Notes: generated by a model not told the origin, from the sequence alone. Shown: positions 8,817 through 18,673, counted from the first letter of the stretch. The stretch: 64,000 bases of DNA from Vibrio pomeroyi (GCA_041879425.1 CP090854.1:1860001-1924000), one strand, 5' to 3'. Program-made: numbers and translations.

Positions 8817-9851
8817 TTACTGACCGGCTTTAAGCTTCATGAAGTAATCTTCGTACTTCACTGTCTTGTCGCCAACCGCAGCTTGCCATTCAACACGGTC
8901 AAGGTCTTCTTGAGATGGGAACAGAGCAGGGCTGTCTTTGAACTTCTCATTAGACGCTTTAACTGCCGTTAGGTAGCCTGTGTCACGAGAGATTTGTTCA
9001 GCGATTTCAGGACGAAGTAGGAAGTCGATCATCTTATGAGCCGCTTCTACGTTTACCGCGCCAGAGCTGATTGCAAAGTTATCGACCCAACCAATCCCGC
9101 CTTCTTTAGGGAAAACCAGTTTAATAGGTAAACCTTCGTTTTGCGCTGCAGCAGCAGAACCGTTCCAAAGCATACCAAGGCCAACTTCACCAGACATGTA
9201 AGGCGCGCCTGGGTTGTCTGAGTTGAACACAAGAACGTTCGGCATTAGCTTTTTCAGTTCAGCGTAAGCTTCGTCGATCTCTTTCTCGTTGGTTGTGTTA
9301 CCAGAGTAACCTAGCTTACGCAGTGCGATGTGGAACACTTCACGCGTGTCGTCCATCATCATCAGTTGACCTTCAAGCTCAGGCTTCCATAGGTCAGCCC
9401 AGCTTTGGAAATCTTCTGGATCGTACATGTCAGTGTTAACAGCCAAACCAGTAATAGCAACTACGTGTGGAATAGAGTAGTCGTTATTCGGGTCGTACGG
9501 CTTATCTAGGTAGTTAGTATCTAGATTCTTAAAGTTGTTCAGCTTGGTTTTGTCGATCTTTTGAAGCATACCTTCATCACGCATCTTAGATACGAAGTAA
9601 GTCGACGGCACAACTAGGTCGTAGCCTTTGTTGTGTGTTTTTAGCTTTGCGTACAAGGTTTCGTTCGACTCGTAAGTCGAGTAAATAACCTTGATACCAG
9701 TTTCATCAGTGAACTGTTCTAGAATCTCACTGTTGATGTAAGGTCCCCAGTTCATGAATACCAATTCTTTGTTATCTTTTGCAAAAGATGGTGCAGATAA
9801 CATTGAAAGCGCACATGCACTACCAGCTAATAGAGTAGCCCATTTTTTCAT
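8817..9851 (-). CDS. potD: Spermidine/putrescine-binding protein, proximal copy (divergent PotD)
   Basis: A 344-residue periplasmic solute-binding protein with a signal peptide (MKKWATLLAGSACALSMLSAPSFA). It is a clear paralogue of the distal PotD: VVPSTYFVSKMR, DDTREVFHIAL and LMPNVLVFNSD are shared. Pocket positions differ: NWGPYIN replaces NWSEYIP, HVVAITGLA replaces YIWGATGIG, and GWVDNFAIS replaces FWMDSLAIP. The specificity may therefore differ. I chose the ATG at 9851 because GGAG lies 9 bases upstream and the signal peptide starts there; the upstream ATG at 9911 would put a nonsensical leader before it. A terminator separates it from potC. Confidence 0.9.
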   Translation of the reverse strand: MKKWATLLAGSACALSMLSAPSFAKDNKELVFMNWGPYINSEILEQFTDETGIKVIYSTYESNETLYAKLKTHNKGYDLVVPSTYFVSKMRDEGMLQKIDKTKLNNFKNLDTNYLDKPYDPNNDYSIPHVVAITGLAVNTDMYDPEDFQSWADLWKPELEGQLMMMDDTREVFHIALRKLGYSGNTTNEKEIDEAYAELKKLMPNVLVFNSDNPGAPYMSGEVGLGMLWNGSAAAAQNEGLPIKLVFPKEGGIGWVDNFAISSGAVNVEAAHKMIDFLLRPEIAEQISRDTGYLTAVKASNEKFKDSPALFPSQEDLDRVEWQAAVGDKTVKYEDYFMKLKAGQ

Positions 9852-9894
9852 TGACGTTAGCTCCAAACTAAACGTTGCCCGAAGGCAGTAGATA

Positions 9895-9924
9895 GAAAAA
9901 CAGAATGGCAATTTGCCATTCTGT
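9895..9924 (-). terminator. Terminator between potC and the proximal potD
   Basis: Hairpin of CAGAATGGCA and TGCCATTCTG arms; on the minus strand it is followed by TTTTTCT. It should cut transcription coming from potABC, leaving read-through or a separate start for potD. Confidence 0.75.
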
Positions 9925-9998
9925 TTATGATTAACACTTTGTAGAACATGAAGTTTGTTAACTTCTTATCAAGTTCACCTCTTTATAGAGTAGGAGAC

Positions 9999-10769
9999 TT
10001 ACTTGATCTTCTCTCTCGCTAGTAACTGAGAAATAATCACCAGTACTAACGACACCACTAACATCACTGTTGCTAGGGCGTTTACCTCAGGAGAGATACC
10101 CACTTTAACCATTGAGTAAATCTTCAGTGGCAAGATTTCATACGTTGGGCCCGTTACGAATGAGCTGATGATCACGTCGTCCAAAGACAGAGTGAAGCTC
10201 AATAACCAACCCGCAGCTACCGCAGGCTTAGCAAGAGGCAGGATGATCTGTTTTAGAATCGTCCACTCGCTTGCGCCTAAATCTTTTGCTGCTTCTAGCA
10301 TTTTCACGTCAAAGCCATTCAAGCGACTGTAAACCGTTACAACAACAAACGGCAGACAGAAAGTAATGTGTGCGGCAAGTAAGGTAAAGAACCCAAGTTG
10401 CACACCCATTACCAAGAATAGCGCAAGAAGCGAAATCGCCATTACGATATCTGGTGACATCATTACGATGAACAGCATGCCATTGACTACGCCTTTGCCT
10501 TTGAATTGGTAACGGAATAGGGCTACTGCTGTCAGGCTTCCGACAATCGTTGCAGCTGTTGCTGAGAACACCGCTACGTTAATCGAGTGCCATGCAGCCT
10601 GCATTAGGCTGTCGTTGTTAATCAGCGCGTCATACCACTTAGTGGTGAAGCCACCCCATTTCATACCAAACTTGTTGGCATTAAATGAGTTCGCAATCAA
10701 TACGATAATAGGTAGGTATAGAAAAGCGTATACCAGCGCCATAAAGCTGAACTTAACTGTGCGACCCAT
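9999..10769 (-). CDS. potC: Spermidine/putrescine ABC transporter permease PotC
   Basis: A 256-residue inner-membrane permease with about six helices. The ABC-contact EAA loop is readable as [20 protein letters not shown], and the late segment SLDDVIISSFVTGP is typical of PotC. The start codon overlaps the potB stop (TAATG), and GGAG just before it lies inside potB, so the two are translationally coupled. Confidence 0.94.
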   Translation of the reverse strand: MGRTVKFSFMALVYAFLYLPIIVLIANSFNANKFGMKWGGFTTKWYDALINNDSLMQAAWHSINVAVFSATAATIVGSLTAVALFRYQFKGKGVVNGMLFIVMMSPDIVMAISLLALFLVMGVQLGFFTLLAAHITFCLPFVVVTVYSRLNGFDVKMLEAAKDLGASEWTILKQIILPLAKPAVAAGWLLSFTLSLDDVIISSFVTGPTYEILPLKIYSMVKVGISPEVNALATVMLVVSLVLVIISQLLAREKIK

Positions 10770-11626
10770 TAGTCTAGCTCCACTTTCTTGTTCAATAGCT
10801 TACCTGCTCGGTAGTAGGCATATAGCATCACAGCCATTGCCATGGTCAGTGCGATACTCGTTGCTGCGCCAAACGGCCAGTCTCGAGCGTTGAGCACTTG
10901 GCTCTTAATCACGTTACCAATCAATAGGTTCTTAGCGCCACCCAATAGGTCAGAGATGTAGAACATGCCTAACGCAGGAAGCAGTACTAATAAACAACCA
11001 CCGATGATGCCAGGCATCGTTAGGGGTAGTACCACTTTCAATAGCGTTTGCAGTTTGTTCGCACCTAAATCTTTAGCGGCTTCCAAATACGTATCATCCA
11101 GCTTTTCAATCGCTGAATACAACGGCAGAATCATGAACGGAAGTAGGATATACACCAAACCGATCATTACTGCTGTTTCTGAGTACATGATACGTAGCGG
11201 CTTATCGATAATGTCTAATGCTAACAAGCCCTTGTTCAACACACCTTGAGTACCCAGCACCACTTTTAGTCCGTAAGTACGAATCAAAGAGTTCGTCCAG
11301 AATGGCACAATCACTAGGAACAACATGATTGGACGCCATTTCGCCGGCATTTTTGCCACGATGTAAGCGAACGGGTAACCAATAATTAAACAAAGTAGGG
11401 TTGCGACAATCGCCATATAGAAAGAGTGCATCAGCACTTTAAAATACAGCGGGTCAGCCAAACGCACGTAGTTATCGAGAGTGAAGGTCATCTCGATCAA
11501 GTTCGCTTCGTCACGAGTTAAGAAACTAGTACCGATGATCATGATGTTTGGAATCATCACGAACAGCACTAACCAACCTGTGATTAAAGCAACAATCGCG
11601 TTTTGTAAATTAAACTTCTTGCTCAT
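10769..11626 (-). CDS. potB: Spermidine/putrescine ABC transporter permease PotB
   Basis: A 285-residue permease with about six helices that pairs with PotC to form the channel. The EAA loop reads [20 protein letters not shown], and the SYM-type tail found in PotB is present. It overlaps the end of potA by 17 bases and the start of potC by one base, so the genes form one unit. Confidence 0.94.
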   Translation of the reverse strand: MSKKFNLQNAIVALITGWLVLFVMIPNIMIIGTSFLTRDEANLIEMTFTLDNYVRLADPLYFKVLMHSFYMAIVATLLCLIIGYPFAYIVAKMPAKWRPIMLFLVIVPFWTNSLIRTYGLKVVLGTQGVLNKGLLALDIIDKPLRIMYSETAVMIGLVYILLPFMILPLYSAIEKLDDTYLEAAKDLGANKLQTLLKVVLPLTMPGIIGGCLLVLLPALGMFYISDLLGGAKNLLIGNVIKSQVLNARDWPFGAATSIALTMAMAVMLYAYYRAGKLLNKKVELD

Positions 11627-12725
11627 CTTCTAATACCACTTCCCAGCTCTCAACCCAAGTTACTGCAACTTTTTGGCCCAGTGAGTGATCAACATCAGGG
11701 TCATCTTCGTTGAAGAATTCGCTAACCATGACACGCATACCAGATTCAACTTCTACCACTGAATCCAATGTCATGCCTTTATAGGTTCGCTCGACAATGT
11801 GACCAACAATACCGCGTTGCTCAGACTCTTTGATTTCTTCGATACGAAGATCTTCAGGGCGAAGCAGTACTTGCAGTTTTTGACCCGGTGTTACGTCTTT
11901 ATCGTGATAGATAACCGACTCTTCACCTTCGATTGTCGCAACAATGCGTTTTTCATCTAGACGAGATTTCGCTGTCGCTTCGAATACGTTAATTTCACCA
12001 ATGAAGCGGGCTACAAACAGGTTCTTAGGCTCTTCGTAGATCTCTCTTGGCGTACCATCTTGTTCAATCACGCCATCACGCATAACAATAATGCGGTCAG
12101 ACATAGACAGCGCTTCTTCTTGGTCGTGCGTTACAAAAATGAACGTGATACCAAGTTGGCGTTGTAATTGTTTAAGCTCGATTTGCATCTGTTTACGTAA
12201 CTTGTAATCAAGAGCAGATAGAGATTCATCCAATAGAAGAACTTTTGGCTTATTAACGACAGCACGAGCGATTGCGATACGTTGCTGTTGGCCACCAGAT
12301 AGCTGGTGTGGTTTTCGCTGTGCCATTTGTTCTAGGCGCACCATTTTTAAAGCATCCATTACACGAGGTTCAATCTCGCTGCTTGGTACTTTCTGCATGC
12401 GTAAGCCAAATGCCACATTGTCGAAAACGGTCATATGCGGGAATAGGGCATAGCTTTGGAATACAGTGTTTACATGCCTTTGTTCAGCAGGAACTTGGGT
12501 TACGTTCTGTTCAGCTAATAGTATTTGACCACTATCTGCTGTTTCAAAACCCGCAATCATTCTTAGTACGGTTGTTTTACCACAACCTGATGGGCCTAAA
12601 ATCGTGAGAAACTCACCATGATTTACGTTTAAATCAAGATTGCCGATGACTTCCTTACCATCGAAACTTTTACTAATGCCAGTTAGCTGTACTACTGGCT
12701 TTCCTACTGATTTTTTAGCGTTCAA
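11610..12725 (-). CDS. potA: Spermidine/putrescine ABC transporter ATPase PotA
   Basis: A 371-residue ATPase that powers polyamine import at the inner membrane. Walker A is GPSGCGKTT, the signature is LSGGQQQR, Walker B with the family-typical Ser is [11 protein letters not shown], and the switch His is in [10 protein letters not shown]-terminal TOBE domain follows ([12 protein letters not shown]). It is the first gene of potABC with two potD genes behind. Its ATG lies at 12725, and the promoter must lie in the gap to the right. Confidence 0.95.
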   Translation of the reverse strand: MNAKKSVGKPVVQLTGISKSFDGKEVIGNLDLNVNHGEFLTILGPSGCGKTTVLRMIAGFETADSGQILLAEQNVTQVPAEQRHVNTVFQSYALFPHMTVFDNVAFGLRMQKVPSSEIEPRVMDALKMVRLEQMAQRKPHQLSGGQQQRIAIARAVVNKPKVLLLDESLSALDYKLRKQMQIELKQLQRQLGITFIFVTHDQEEALSMSDRIIVMRDGVIEQDGTPREIYEEPKNLFVARFIGEINVFEATAKSRLDEKRIVATIEGEESVIYHDKDVTPGQKLQVLLRPEDLRIEEIKESEQRGIVGHIVERTYKGMTLDSVVEVESGMRVMVSEFFNEDDPDVDHSLGQKVAVTWVESWEVVLEDEQEV

Positions 12726-13054
12726 CGTCTGTTTTTCTCCACCTTGGTTCTATTTGAGACCTGTTGCTATACACCTTTAAGGCGCGCATCATAATCACCA
12801 AAAACGTGAAATCAAAGCATTTTTTACCTTTCGAAGATAAAAAATTTCGCAGGTAAAAGTAAACATCCTTTACCATACTGTTATTTACTGGGTTTACACC
12901 CCGACAAGTGTCTAATTATTAACCATTAAGACGCAAAAGCAAGCCTTGTTACAGATTCATATTTTAGTTTGTATCCGACATATGAGTATAATGAAGGTAA
13001 TTTTTTATCAATAAGTTAGGTCGCTTAGTTTAATTGGCGCACCTAGGTATCAAT
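12726..13054. other. Divergent intergenic region between potA and the membrane gene
   Basis: About 330 bases, AT-rich, containing the promoters of two diverging units. On the plus side a TATAAT stands at 12987–12992 but has no good −35 element. I find no hairpin, operator or small gene that I could defend. Confidence 0.5.
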
Positions 13055-13870
13055 ATGAACAACGACATCGAAAAAGATTTTAATTTGGGCGGTAGTATCA
13101 ACCGTGCACTTTCCGGCGATTATGAGCTCAAAGCAACGGCTGTATTCCAAGAAGCTTGGAAACATACGATAAGTCACTTTCTTTCGTTTTCCCCTGCGAT
13201 TGTTGCTCTGATGTTCGTGCAACTGGCTATCTTTTATATCGCACTAAAACTGCAACTGGGTGACCCTGCGGTTATCTTAGATGCGGTTATCGATCCTGAG
13301 GCGTTTACGCCACAAATCGTTGAATCCATTTTTATTGCCAACTTCAGCTATGAGGTGATCAGCGCGCCTATCTATGCTGGCATCTGTTTGATGGCGATGA
13401 GCCACGCAGCTGGTCTACAAACTAAAGTGCGTCATATTGGTAAAGGTTTGCAGTTCACGGTTCCTGTTATTTTGGTGACTTTGTTTAGCCTAATGCTGCA
13501 AGGCATCGCGGGTATGATTCTGCCGTTCTTGTCGATTTACTTCTCGCTTGCGTTCAGCCATTCAATTCTGCTGATTTGTGATAAGAAAGTGCCGCCAATG
13601 CAATCGCTGCTGCTTTCATTACGTGCTGTGAATAAGAAAATCTTCACCGTTGCATCTATCTACTTGCTCGTTATGTTGATGTTCATCGTCGCTGCAATGA
13701 TGTACGGCATTGGCCTAATCTTCGTTTTGCCTTTCTTCTTCCATGTGAAAGGGATTCTTTACCGCGAAATGTTTGGCATCAAACTTAAGGTGATTGCTTC
13801 TGAGCACCCGAAGAGTGATGACGATAATAACGACGATAACAATAAAAACCCGCAGGTATTCGATGCGTAA
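13055..13870 (+). CDS. Conserved multi-pass membrane protein (YciC/BPSS1780-like), function unknown
   Basis: A 271-residue protein with about six hydrophobic helices and an Asp/Asn-rich tail (SDDDNNDDNNKNPQ). The general plan resembles uncharacterised YciC/BPSS1780-type membrane proteins; no catalytic motif is visible. I prefer the ATG at 13055 over a TTG at 13034, although the ribosome site (TAGGT) is weak. It overlaps the bax gene by 8 bases, so the two are coupled, which hints at a shared envelope role. Confidence 0.8.
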   Translation: MNNDIEKDFNLGGSINRALSGDYELKATAVFQEAWKHTISHFLSFSPAIVALMFVQLAIFYIALKLQLGDPAVILDAVIDPEAFTPQIVESIFIANFSYEVISAPIYAGICLMAMSHAAGLQTKVRHIGKGLQFTVPVILVTLFSLMLQGIAGMILPFLSIYFSLAFSHSILLICDKKVPPMQSLLLSLRAVNKKIFTVASIYLLVMLMFIVAAMMYGIGLIFVLPFFFHVKGILYREMFGIKLKVIASEHPKSDDDNNDDNNKNPQVFDA

Positions 13871-14714
13871 TAACGTTCAAGCAAGCTCAAGTAAATCTCT
13901 TGCATTAAAAGTGACGGCACTTGCCCTTGTTGGCTCGATCTCATTAGTTGGGCCACTTCTTTACCAGCAAGAAGAAGAGCGACGTCGTGCAAATAAGACA
14001 AGCCAAGATTCTGAACAGCAGTTCGGCAACTTAACCGTAGCTTCAAATACACCGAACTTTGCTGCCATTGAAGATGTAAACGAGAAAAAAGACACCTTCT
14101 TTTCTTATTTACGTCCAAGTATCAATATCGAAAACAAACGCATCACTAAAGAGCGTGCGTTTTTGACTAAGGTTTCTGACACTGGCATTTCGAACATTGA
14201 CTCGGAAGATGTGTCATACGCAAAAAGGTTAGGGAAGTTGTACAGCTTGCCTGTGCCTTCGTCAGGCTTAGATCAAGCGTGGCTTACAGAGATGCTGAAC
14301 CGTGTAAACGTGCTACCTGAAGCGCTTGTATTAACTCAGGCGGCCAATGAGTCAGCTTGGGGTACATCGCGCTTTGCGACCCAAGCGAACAACTATTTCG
14401 GGCACTGGTGTTACACCAAGGGGTGTGGCCTTGTTCCGCTACAACGTAACGAAGGCAGCTCTCATGAAGTGGCAACATTCTCTTCAAGCCAAGAGTCTGT
14501 ACACCGTTACTTCATGAACCTGAACCGAAATCGTGCTTATGCTGATTTAAGGGCGATCCGCGCCAAACTTGCGGCACAAGGCGATGATTTGCTTACGACG
14601 AGCACCGCTACAGAGCTTACCAACGGGTTGCTAAAATATTCTGAGCGAGGTTCAGACTATGTGACTGATTTACAAGCTATGATCCGTCACAACGAGGTAT
14701 ACTGGAAAAAGTAA
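13863..14714 (+). CDS. bax: Bax-like glucosaminidase-domain protein
   Basis: A 283-residue envelope protein with one N-terminal membrane anchor or signal segment (VTALALVGSISLVGPLL) and a C-terminal glucosaminidase (FlgJ/Bax-type, GH73-related) domain. The motif NESAWGTSRFATQANNYFG carries the catalytic Glu and the usual Asn-Asn-Tyr-Phe-Gly block, so it should cut peptidoglycan. Length agrees with E. coli Bax (about 274 residues). Its ATG lies inside the end of the previous gene with AGGT a few bases before; the longer ATG at 13794 would overlap the upstream gene widely and is rejected. Confidence 0.88.
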   Translation: MRNNVQASSSKSLALKVTALALVGSISLVGPLLYQQEEERRRANKTSQDSEQQFGNLTVASNTPNFAAIEDVNEKKDTFFSYLRPSINIENKRITKERAFLTKVSDTGISNIDSEDVSYAKRLGKLYSLPVPSSGLDQAWLTEMLNRVNVLPEALVLTQAANESAWGTSRFATQANNYFGHWCYTKGCGLVPLQRNEGSSHEVATFSSSQESVHRYFMNLNRNRAYADLRAIRAKLAAQGDDLLTTSTATELTNGLLKYSERGSDYVTDLQAMIRHNEVYWKK

Positions 14715-14772
14715 CTCGATTTGATATCAGTTGGTTGCCTTTCATAGTAGGCTAAACCAATCGACATTACAT

Positions 14773-14799
14773 AAAGAGCAGCTCATGGCTGCTCTTTCT
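14773..14799 (+). terminator. Terminator after bax
   Basis: Perfect hairpin AAAGAGCAGC-tcatg-GCTGCTCTTT with a short T/A-rich tail. Confidence 0.75.
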
Positions 14800-14834
14800 A
14801 TTTATAAACGCTCAACTTCGACAAGATTATAATA

Positions 14835-15485
14835 ATGAAAAAGACAGCACTCGTTTTATTAGCCTCACTAAGCCTTGGGGTCTCTTTACCTGCTGCAGCG
14901 CAGGAATACATGTTCACGTATTCTAAGCTCTACACACAGCTTAAAAACAACACCAAAGAAGGGCACGATGACGTCAAAGTTGCAGTCTTCTTTGTGGATC
15001 AACAAGCTCAAACCATCTGTCACATCAGCAAAGCATGGATGGAAAAAGAAGAGCATTACGAAGAGCTAAAAGTATCTCCAACACATGAGCTACTTTTACC
15101 TGTAGATCAAAACCTTCGCTCAGCAAACCCGCTTATCTTTGTTCAAACTCAAGAACAAGAGTGTGCGTATTCTTTGGTTGTAATGACTCAAGAGCCTTTA
15201 GCAGGAACAGTTGAGGTAACGCAGCTGGAAAGCCTATTACCACAGATGCAAGCGATGTTAGAAGACGTCAGCGGCATGTTCTCCAGTTGGTTCACGCCGG
15301 ATGTTGAAGGGTTAACCTTGGAATTTGATAACAAGCTTGAAGGCAACATCGCACTGTCTAATGGTAAGCAAATCCCAATCACACAAGGGCGTGCTAAATT
15401 CACCCTAGAAGAACTGAATGGAAGTGACAGCATCACGTTACCTGAACCCACTATTCGCGTATTACCTTACATTCCTGCGCAATAG
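14835..15485 (+). CDS. DUF2987-type periplasmic protein
   Basis: A 216-residue secreted protein: MKKTALVLLASLSLGVSLPAAAQ is a clear signal peptide. The mature start (FTYSKLYTQLKNN, then DDVKVAVFFVD) matches what I remember of the DUF2987 family, found mainly in Vibrio and relatives. Two cysteines (ICHIS and ECAYS) could form a disulfide. The function is unknown. It stands alone between two terminators. Confidence 0.8.
   Translation: MKKTALVLLASLSLGVSLPAAAQEYMFTYSKLYTQLKNNTKEGHDDVKVAVFFVDQQAQTICHISKAWMEKEEHYEELKVSPTHELLLPVDQNLRSANPLIFVQTQEQECAYSLVVMTQEPLAGTVEVTQLESLLPQMQAMLEDVSGMFSSWFTPDVEGLTLEFDNKLEGNIALSNGKQIPITQGRAKFTLEELNGSDSITLPEPTIRVLPYIPAQ
15424..15436. other. Near-match to matS (one mismatch)
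   Basis: GTGACAGCATCAC fits the MatP target GTGACRNYGTCAC except for A instead of G at position 9. It lies inside a coding region. It may be chance; listed because matP and a perfect site are in the same window. Confidence 0.3.
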
Positions 15486-15527
15486 AGTTTGCCGAACACT
15501 TATCACTAGAGCTTAAACAACACAACG

Positions 15528-15572
15528 AAAAGCAGCCGAACCTTGCAGGAATAGGCTGCTTTTCTTTTTCTA
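15528..15572 (+). terminator. Terminator after the DUF2987 gene
   Basis: Hairpin AAAAGCAGCC … GGCTGCTTTT with a 16-base loop, followed by CTTTTTC. Confidence 0.72.
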
Positions 15573-15704
15573 TAAACAATGTGATTCGCATTTGTGAATA
15601 CCTGTTTTTCTCAAAATCTTAGAGCTCAACGAAAAATCACAGCCGTTATCGCAAGATAAAACCGAATCTTTCTATTACTCGCCTTGTTTATCCTGCCGTT
15701 ACTA

Positions 15705-15733
15705 TTTCAACCTGAAATAAAAATCCGTATAAT
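15705..15733 (+). promoter_or_regulatory. Probable sigma-70 promoter of ttcA
   Basis: TATAAT at 15728–15733 with a weak −35 (TTTCAA) 17 bases before it, about 65 bases upstream of the start codon. Confidence 0.45.
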
Positions 15734-15796
15734 CCACGCCCTAAAACAGTCCCACTAGCAATCTACAGTCGGTAATACGACGGTGTGAGAGTCGCA

Positions 15797-16690
15797 ATGA
15801 ACCAAAACGATAATAGAAAAGAAACACTTGAATTCAACAAACTTCAGAAACGTCTGAGAAGAAATGTTGGAAATGCCATCATCGACTACAACATGATCGA
15901 AGAGAATGACGTAGTAATGGCATGTATTAGTGGCGGTAAAGATTCATTTGCGATGCTAGACATTTTGCTACGTTTACGTGAAGCAGCACCTATCAAGTTT
16001 GATGTTGTAGCGGTAAACCTAGATCAAAAACAACCTGGGTTCCCTGAGCACATTCTTCCTGAATACTTTGAAACGCTGAACATTCCTTACTACATCGTAG
16101 ACAAAGACACATACTCAGTCGTTAAAGAGAAGGTGCCAGAAGGCAAAACAACGTGTGGTCTATGTTCTCGTCTACGTCGTGGTACCTTGTACTCGTTCGC
16201 TGAGAAGATTGGTGCAACTAAAATCGCACTTGGTCATCACCTTGATGACATCGTTGAAACTATGTTCCTGAACATGTTCCACGGTGCCCGTCTCAAGGCA
16301 ATGCCGCCGAAGCTTCGCTCTGATGATGGTCGTAACGTTGTTATTCGTCCACTGACTTACTGTCGTGAAACGGACCTAATCAAATACGCAGAACACAAAG
16401 AGTTCCCAATCATTCCTTGTAACCTATGTGGCTCGCAAGAAAACCTACAACGTCAGAACATCAAAGCGATGCTGATTGATTGGGACAAGAAAACACCGGG
16501 TCGTGTTGAGAAGATCTTCAAATCAATTCAAAACGTTAGCCCAAGCCAACTGGCTGACCGCGAGCTGTTTGATTTCGTAAACCTTCCACTAGACCGTAGC
16601 GGCGAACGTGAAGAATACGAATTCCAAGAAGCTGAAATTTCATCTTCTAACATCGATGAGTCAATGTTCATCGACGTGACTAACGTATAA
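15797..16690 (+). CDS. ttcA: tRNA 2-thiocytidine biosynthesis protein TtcA
   Basis: A 297-residue enzyme that puts sulfur on cytidine 32 of some tRNAs, using ATP and an iron-sulfur cluster. The PP-loop reads SGGKDSF; CGLC in [12 protein letters not shown] and CNLCGS supply the cluster cysteines, and [10 protein letters not shown] is typical of the family. I chose the ATG at 15797, with GAGAG about 7 bases before; an in-frame GTG at 15785 is too close to that site. It is separate from its neighbours, ending in a strong terminator. Confidence 0.95.
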   Translation: MNQNDNRKETLEFNKLQKRLRRNVGNAIIDYNMIEENDVVMACISGGKDSFAMLDILLRLREAAPIKFDVVAVNLDQKQPGFPEHILPEYFETLNIPYYIVDKDTYSVVKEKVPEGKTTCGLCSRLRRGTLYSFAEKIGATKIALGHHLDDIVETMFLNMFHGARLKAMPPKLRSDDGRNVVIRPLTYCRETDLIKYAEHKEFPIIPCNLCGSQENLQRQNIKAMLIDWDKKTPGRVEKIFKSIQNVSPSQLADRELFDFVNLPLDRSGEREEYEFQEAEISSSNIDESMFIDVTNV

Positions 16691-16740
16691 CGAGATGAAT
16701 CAAGCTTGAGCTAGTTTGTATAAGTAGTGATAAACAAACA

Positions 16741-16774
16741 AAAACGCCTCAAGCGATGCTTGAGGCGTTTTTTT
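16741..16774. terminator. Shared terminator between ttcA and uspE
   Basis: Perfect 14-base-pair stem (AAAACGCCTCAAGC) with a GAT loop. There are seven T on the plus side and a TTTTTGTTTG run on the minus side, so it can serve both converging genes. Confidence 0.88.
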
Positions 16775-16813
16775 ATGATCTGAACTTGTCGTGAAGTTCT
16801 TTGTTTAAACGAC

Positions 16814-17764
16814 TTAGCCTTTCGAAAGGTTAGGGTCGAGTGGGCTAACGTAACCAGACGGCTTAAGAGCCAACACGTCACAGTTAATCTTATCGATCAC
16901 ATGCTCTGCGGTATTACCAATAAACACGGCAGACAAGCCAGTACGGCCCGTTGTACCGAGAATTACCATTGCGGCGTTATTTTCAGACGCGACGCGTGGA
17001 ATCACATCTTCTGGTAAGCCTTGCTCAACAACCGTTTGTTCTTCACACATACCGTGTTTCTGGCGCAGTGCCTTCATCGCGGTTAAGTGATGACCGCGAA
17101 CGGCGTCAGTGTAAGACGTAGGATCAAACTCAGGCAGTTCGATAGTGATATTTGCCGGTGTCACAGGATAAGCGTTAACCAAGAGTGGTTCTGCATCCAA
17201 ACGACCAGTGATTTCAAGTAATCTATCAACCATCGTATCGTTAAGTTCTAGGTGAGCTTCTGTCTCTGAGCCTACGTGAACCGAAGCAAAGATCTTCGCG
17301 TTATCAGGCCAGAAATCATTTTTAACCAGTAGCACAGGGCTAGGGCACTTTCTCAACAGGTGCCAATCCGTTGGTGTGAAGATGACCGATTCTAAGGTGT
17401 CGTGTTTACGCGTCCCTTTAATCAAGATGTCGTGTCCACCACTGTAGACCTCAGCAATGATCGCTTCATATGGGCGATTATGCCAAACCACTTGAACGTT
17501 AAATTCGATGGAATCATCAAGGTAAGGTTCTGCGACTTTATTCATCCAGATTTCACGCTGATGAATCACGCCTTTACGCATTGCGTCTCTCTCATCGACA
17601 GAGAGCATAGATGTCATTTCATACGAGAAGTCATATATAGACAAAAAGAAAGTGATGTGGCTTGTTGAGGTGCTTTTCTTGGCAAGTTGGATAGCACGAA
17701 CTAGAGCAGGTTGCTCATCGTGATTAATGTCTGCGACAACTAAAATTTTGTTATAGATACTCAT
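16814..17764 (-). CDS. uspE: Universal stress protein E
   Basis: A 316-residue cytoplasmic protein made of two tandem Usp domains (about 3–145 and 155–305). The second ends with VILGTTGRTGLSAVFIGNTAEHVID, the nucleotide-binding G-x2-G-x9-G(S/T) type motif. UspE is linked to stress survival and motility/adhesion in E. coli. It lies just downstream of fnr on the same strand, as in enterobacteria, suggesting oxygen-linked control. An AGGCTTAGTT ribosome site precedes the ATG. Confidence 0.93.
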   Translation of the reverse strand: MSIYNKILVVADINHDEQPALVRAIQLAKKSTSTSHITFFLSIYDFSYEMTSMLSVDERDAMRKGVIHQREIWMNKVAEPYLDDSIEFNVQVVWHNRPYEAIIAEVYSGGHDILIKGTRKHDTLESVIFTPTDWHLLRKCPSPVLLVKNDFWPDNAKIFASVHVGSETEAHLELNDTMVDRLLEITGRLDAEPLLVNAYPVTPANITIELPEFDPTSYTDAVRGHHLTAMKALRQKHGMCEEQTVVEQGLPEDVIPRVASENNAAMVILGTTGRTGLSAVFIGNTAEHVIDKINCDVLALKPSGYVSPLDPNLSKG

Positions 17765-17896
17765 AACTAAGCCTACTTTTCAGACCGAACATATAAATAA
17801 TGTAGCGTAGTTATGGGGAGATTAAGAGAAATAAAAGAGGTTTTAAGAGAGAAACATGATGTAGCTCATTATTGAACTACATCATTGATATCTAGG

Positions 17897-18643
17897 CTAT
17901 TCTTTTGAAACGCCAGCAAGTTCCATCAACGCATCGTGATCTTCGATAGTGATATATTTGCCTTTAACGCTCAAGATGTCTGCTTTTTGGAAACGACCTA
18001 GAAGACGGCTGATTGTTTCAACAGTCAAACCAAGGTAGTTACCAATATCGCCACGAGTCATCGTTAGGCGGAACTCGCGTGGGCTGAAGCCACGTTGAGA
18101 GAAGCGAGTAGAAAGGTTGTAAAGGAATGCAGCAAGACGCTCTTCCGCGTTCTTCTTAGAAAGAAGCAGAATCATTTCTTGGTCACCTTTAATCTCGTTA
18201 CTCATCAGGCGCATAATTTGCTGACGCAATTTAGGCATTTTTCCTGATAGGTCATCGAGAATCTCATATGGAATTTCACATACCATAGAGGTTTCTAGTG
18301 CTTGTGCGAAACTAGGGTGTAGGTCACCAGTAATCGCATCGAAGCCAACAAGATCGCCCGCTAGGTGGAATGCAGTAATCTGCTCATCACCTTGCTCGGT
18401 AATCGTGTAGCTCTTGATCGTTCCAGAGCGAATAGCATATAGAGATTTAAGCTCGTCACCGGCTTTAAATAACTCTTGGCCTTTTTGAATAGGCTTTTTT
18501 CTCTCAATGATCTGATCAAGTTGATCGAGTTCAGATTCATTCAAAGTAAACGGAATACAGAGCTGGCTAATACTACAATCCTGGCAATGGATTGCACAGC
18601 CGCCAGACTGAACACGTTTCGTCACAGGCTTTTCAGAAATCAT
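17897..18643 (-). CDS. fnr: Oxygen-responsive transcription regulator Fnr
   Basis: A 248-residue CRP/FNR-family regulator. The N-terminal cysteines [14 protein letters not shown] and a further Cys in the sensor domain bind the oxygen-labile Fe4S4 cluster. The C-terminal helix-turn-helix reads [21 protein letters not shown], with the Glu, Ser and Arg that read TTGAT half-sites. Length equals E. coli Fnr (250). An FNR-type box lies 17 bases upstream of the start codon, so it probably controls itself. It stands between the cco cluster and uspE, both plausible targets. Confidence 0.96.
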   Translation of the reverse strand: MISEKPVTKRVQSGGCAIHCQDCSISQLCIPFTLNESELDQLDQIIERKKPIQKGQELFKAGDELKSLYAIRSGTIKSYTITEQGDEQITAFHLAGDLVGFDAITGDLHPSFAQALETSMVCEIPYEILDDLSGKMPKLRQQIMRLMSNEIKGDQEMILLLSKKNAEERLAAFLYNLSTRFSQRGFSPREFRLTMTRGDIGNYLGLTVETISRLLGRFQKADILSVKGKYITIEDHDALMELAGVSKE

Positions 18644-18659
18644 AACAATCTTTCACTAT

Positions 18660-18673
18660 TTGATATACGTCAA
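18660..18673 (-). promoter_or_regulatory. FNR box upstream of fnr
   Basis: TTGATATACGTCAA matches TTGAT-N4-ATCAA with one mismatch. It is 17 bases before the fnr ATG, so binding would block transcription of fnr (negative autoregulation, as known in E. coli). Confidence 0.65.
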
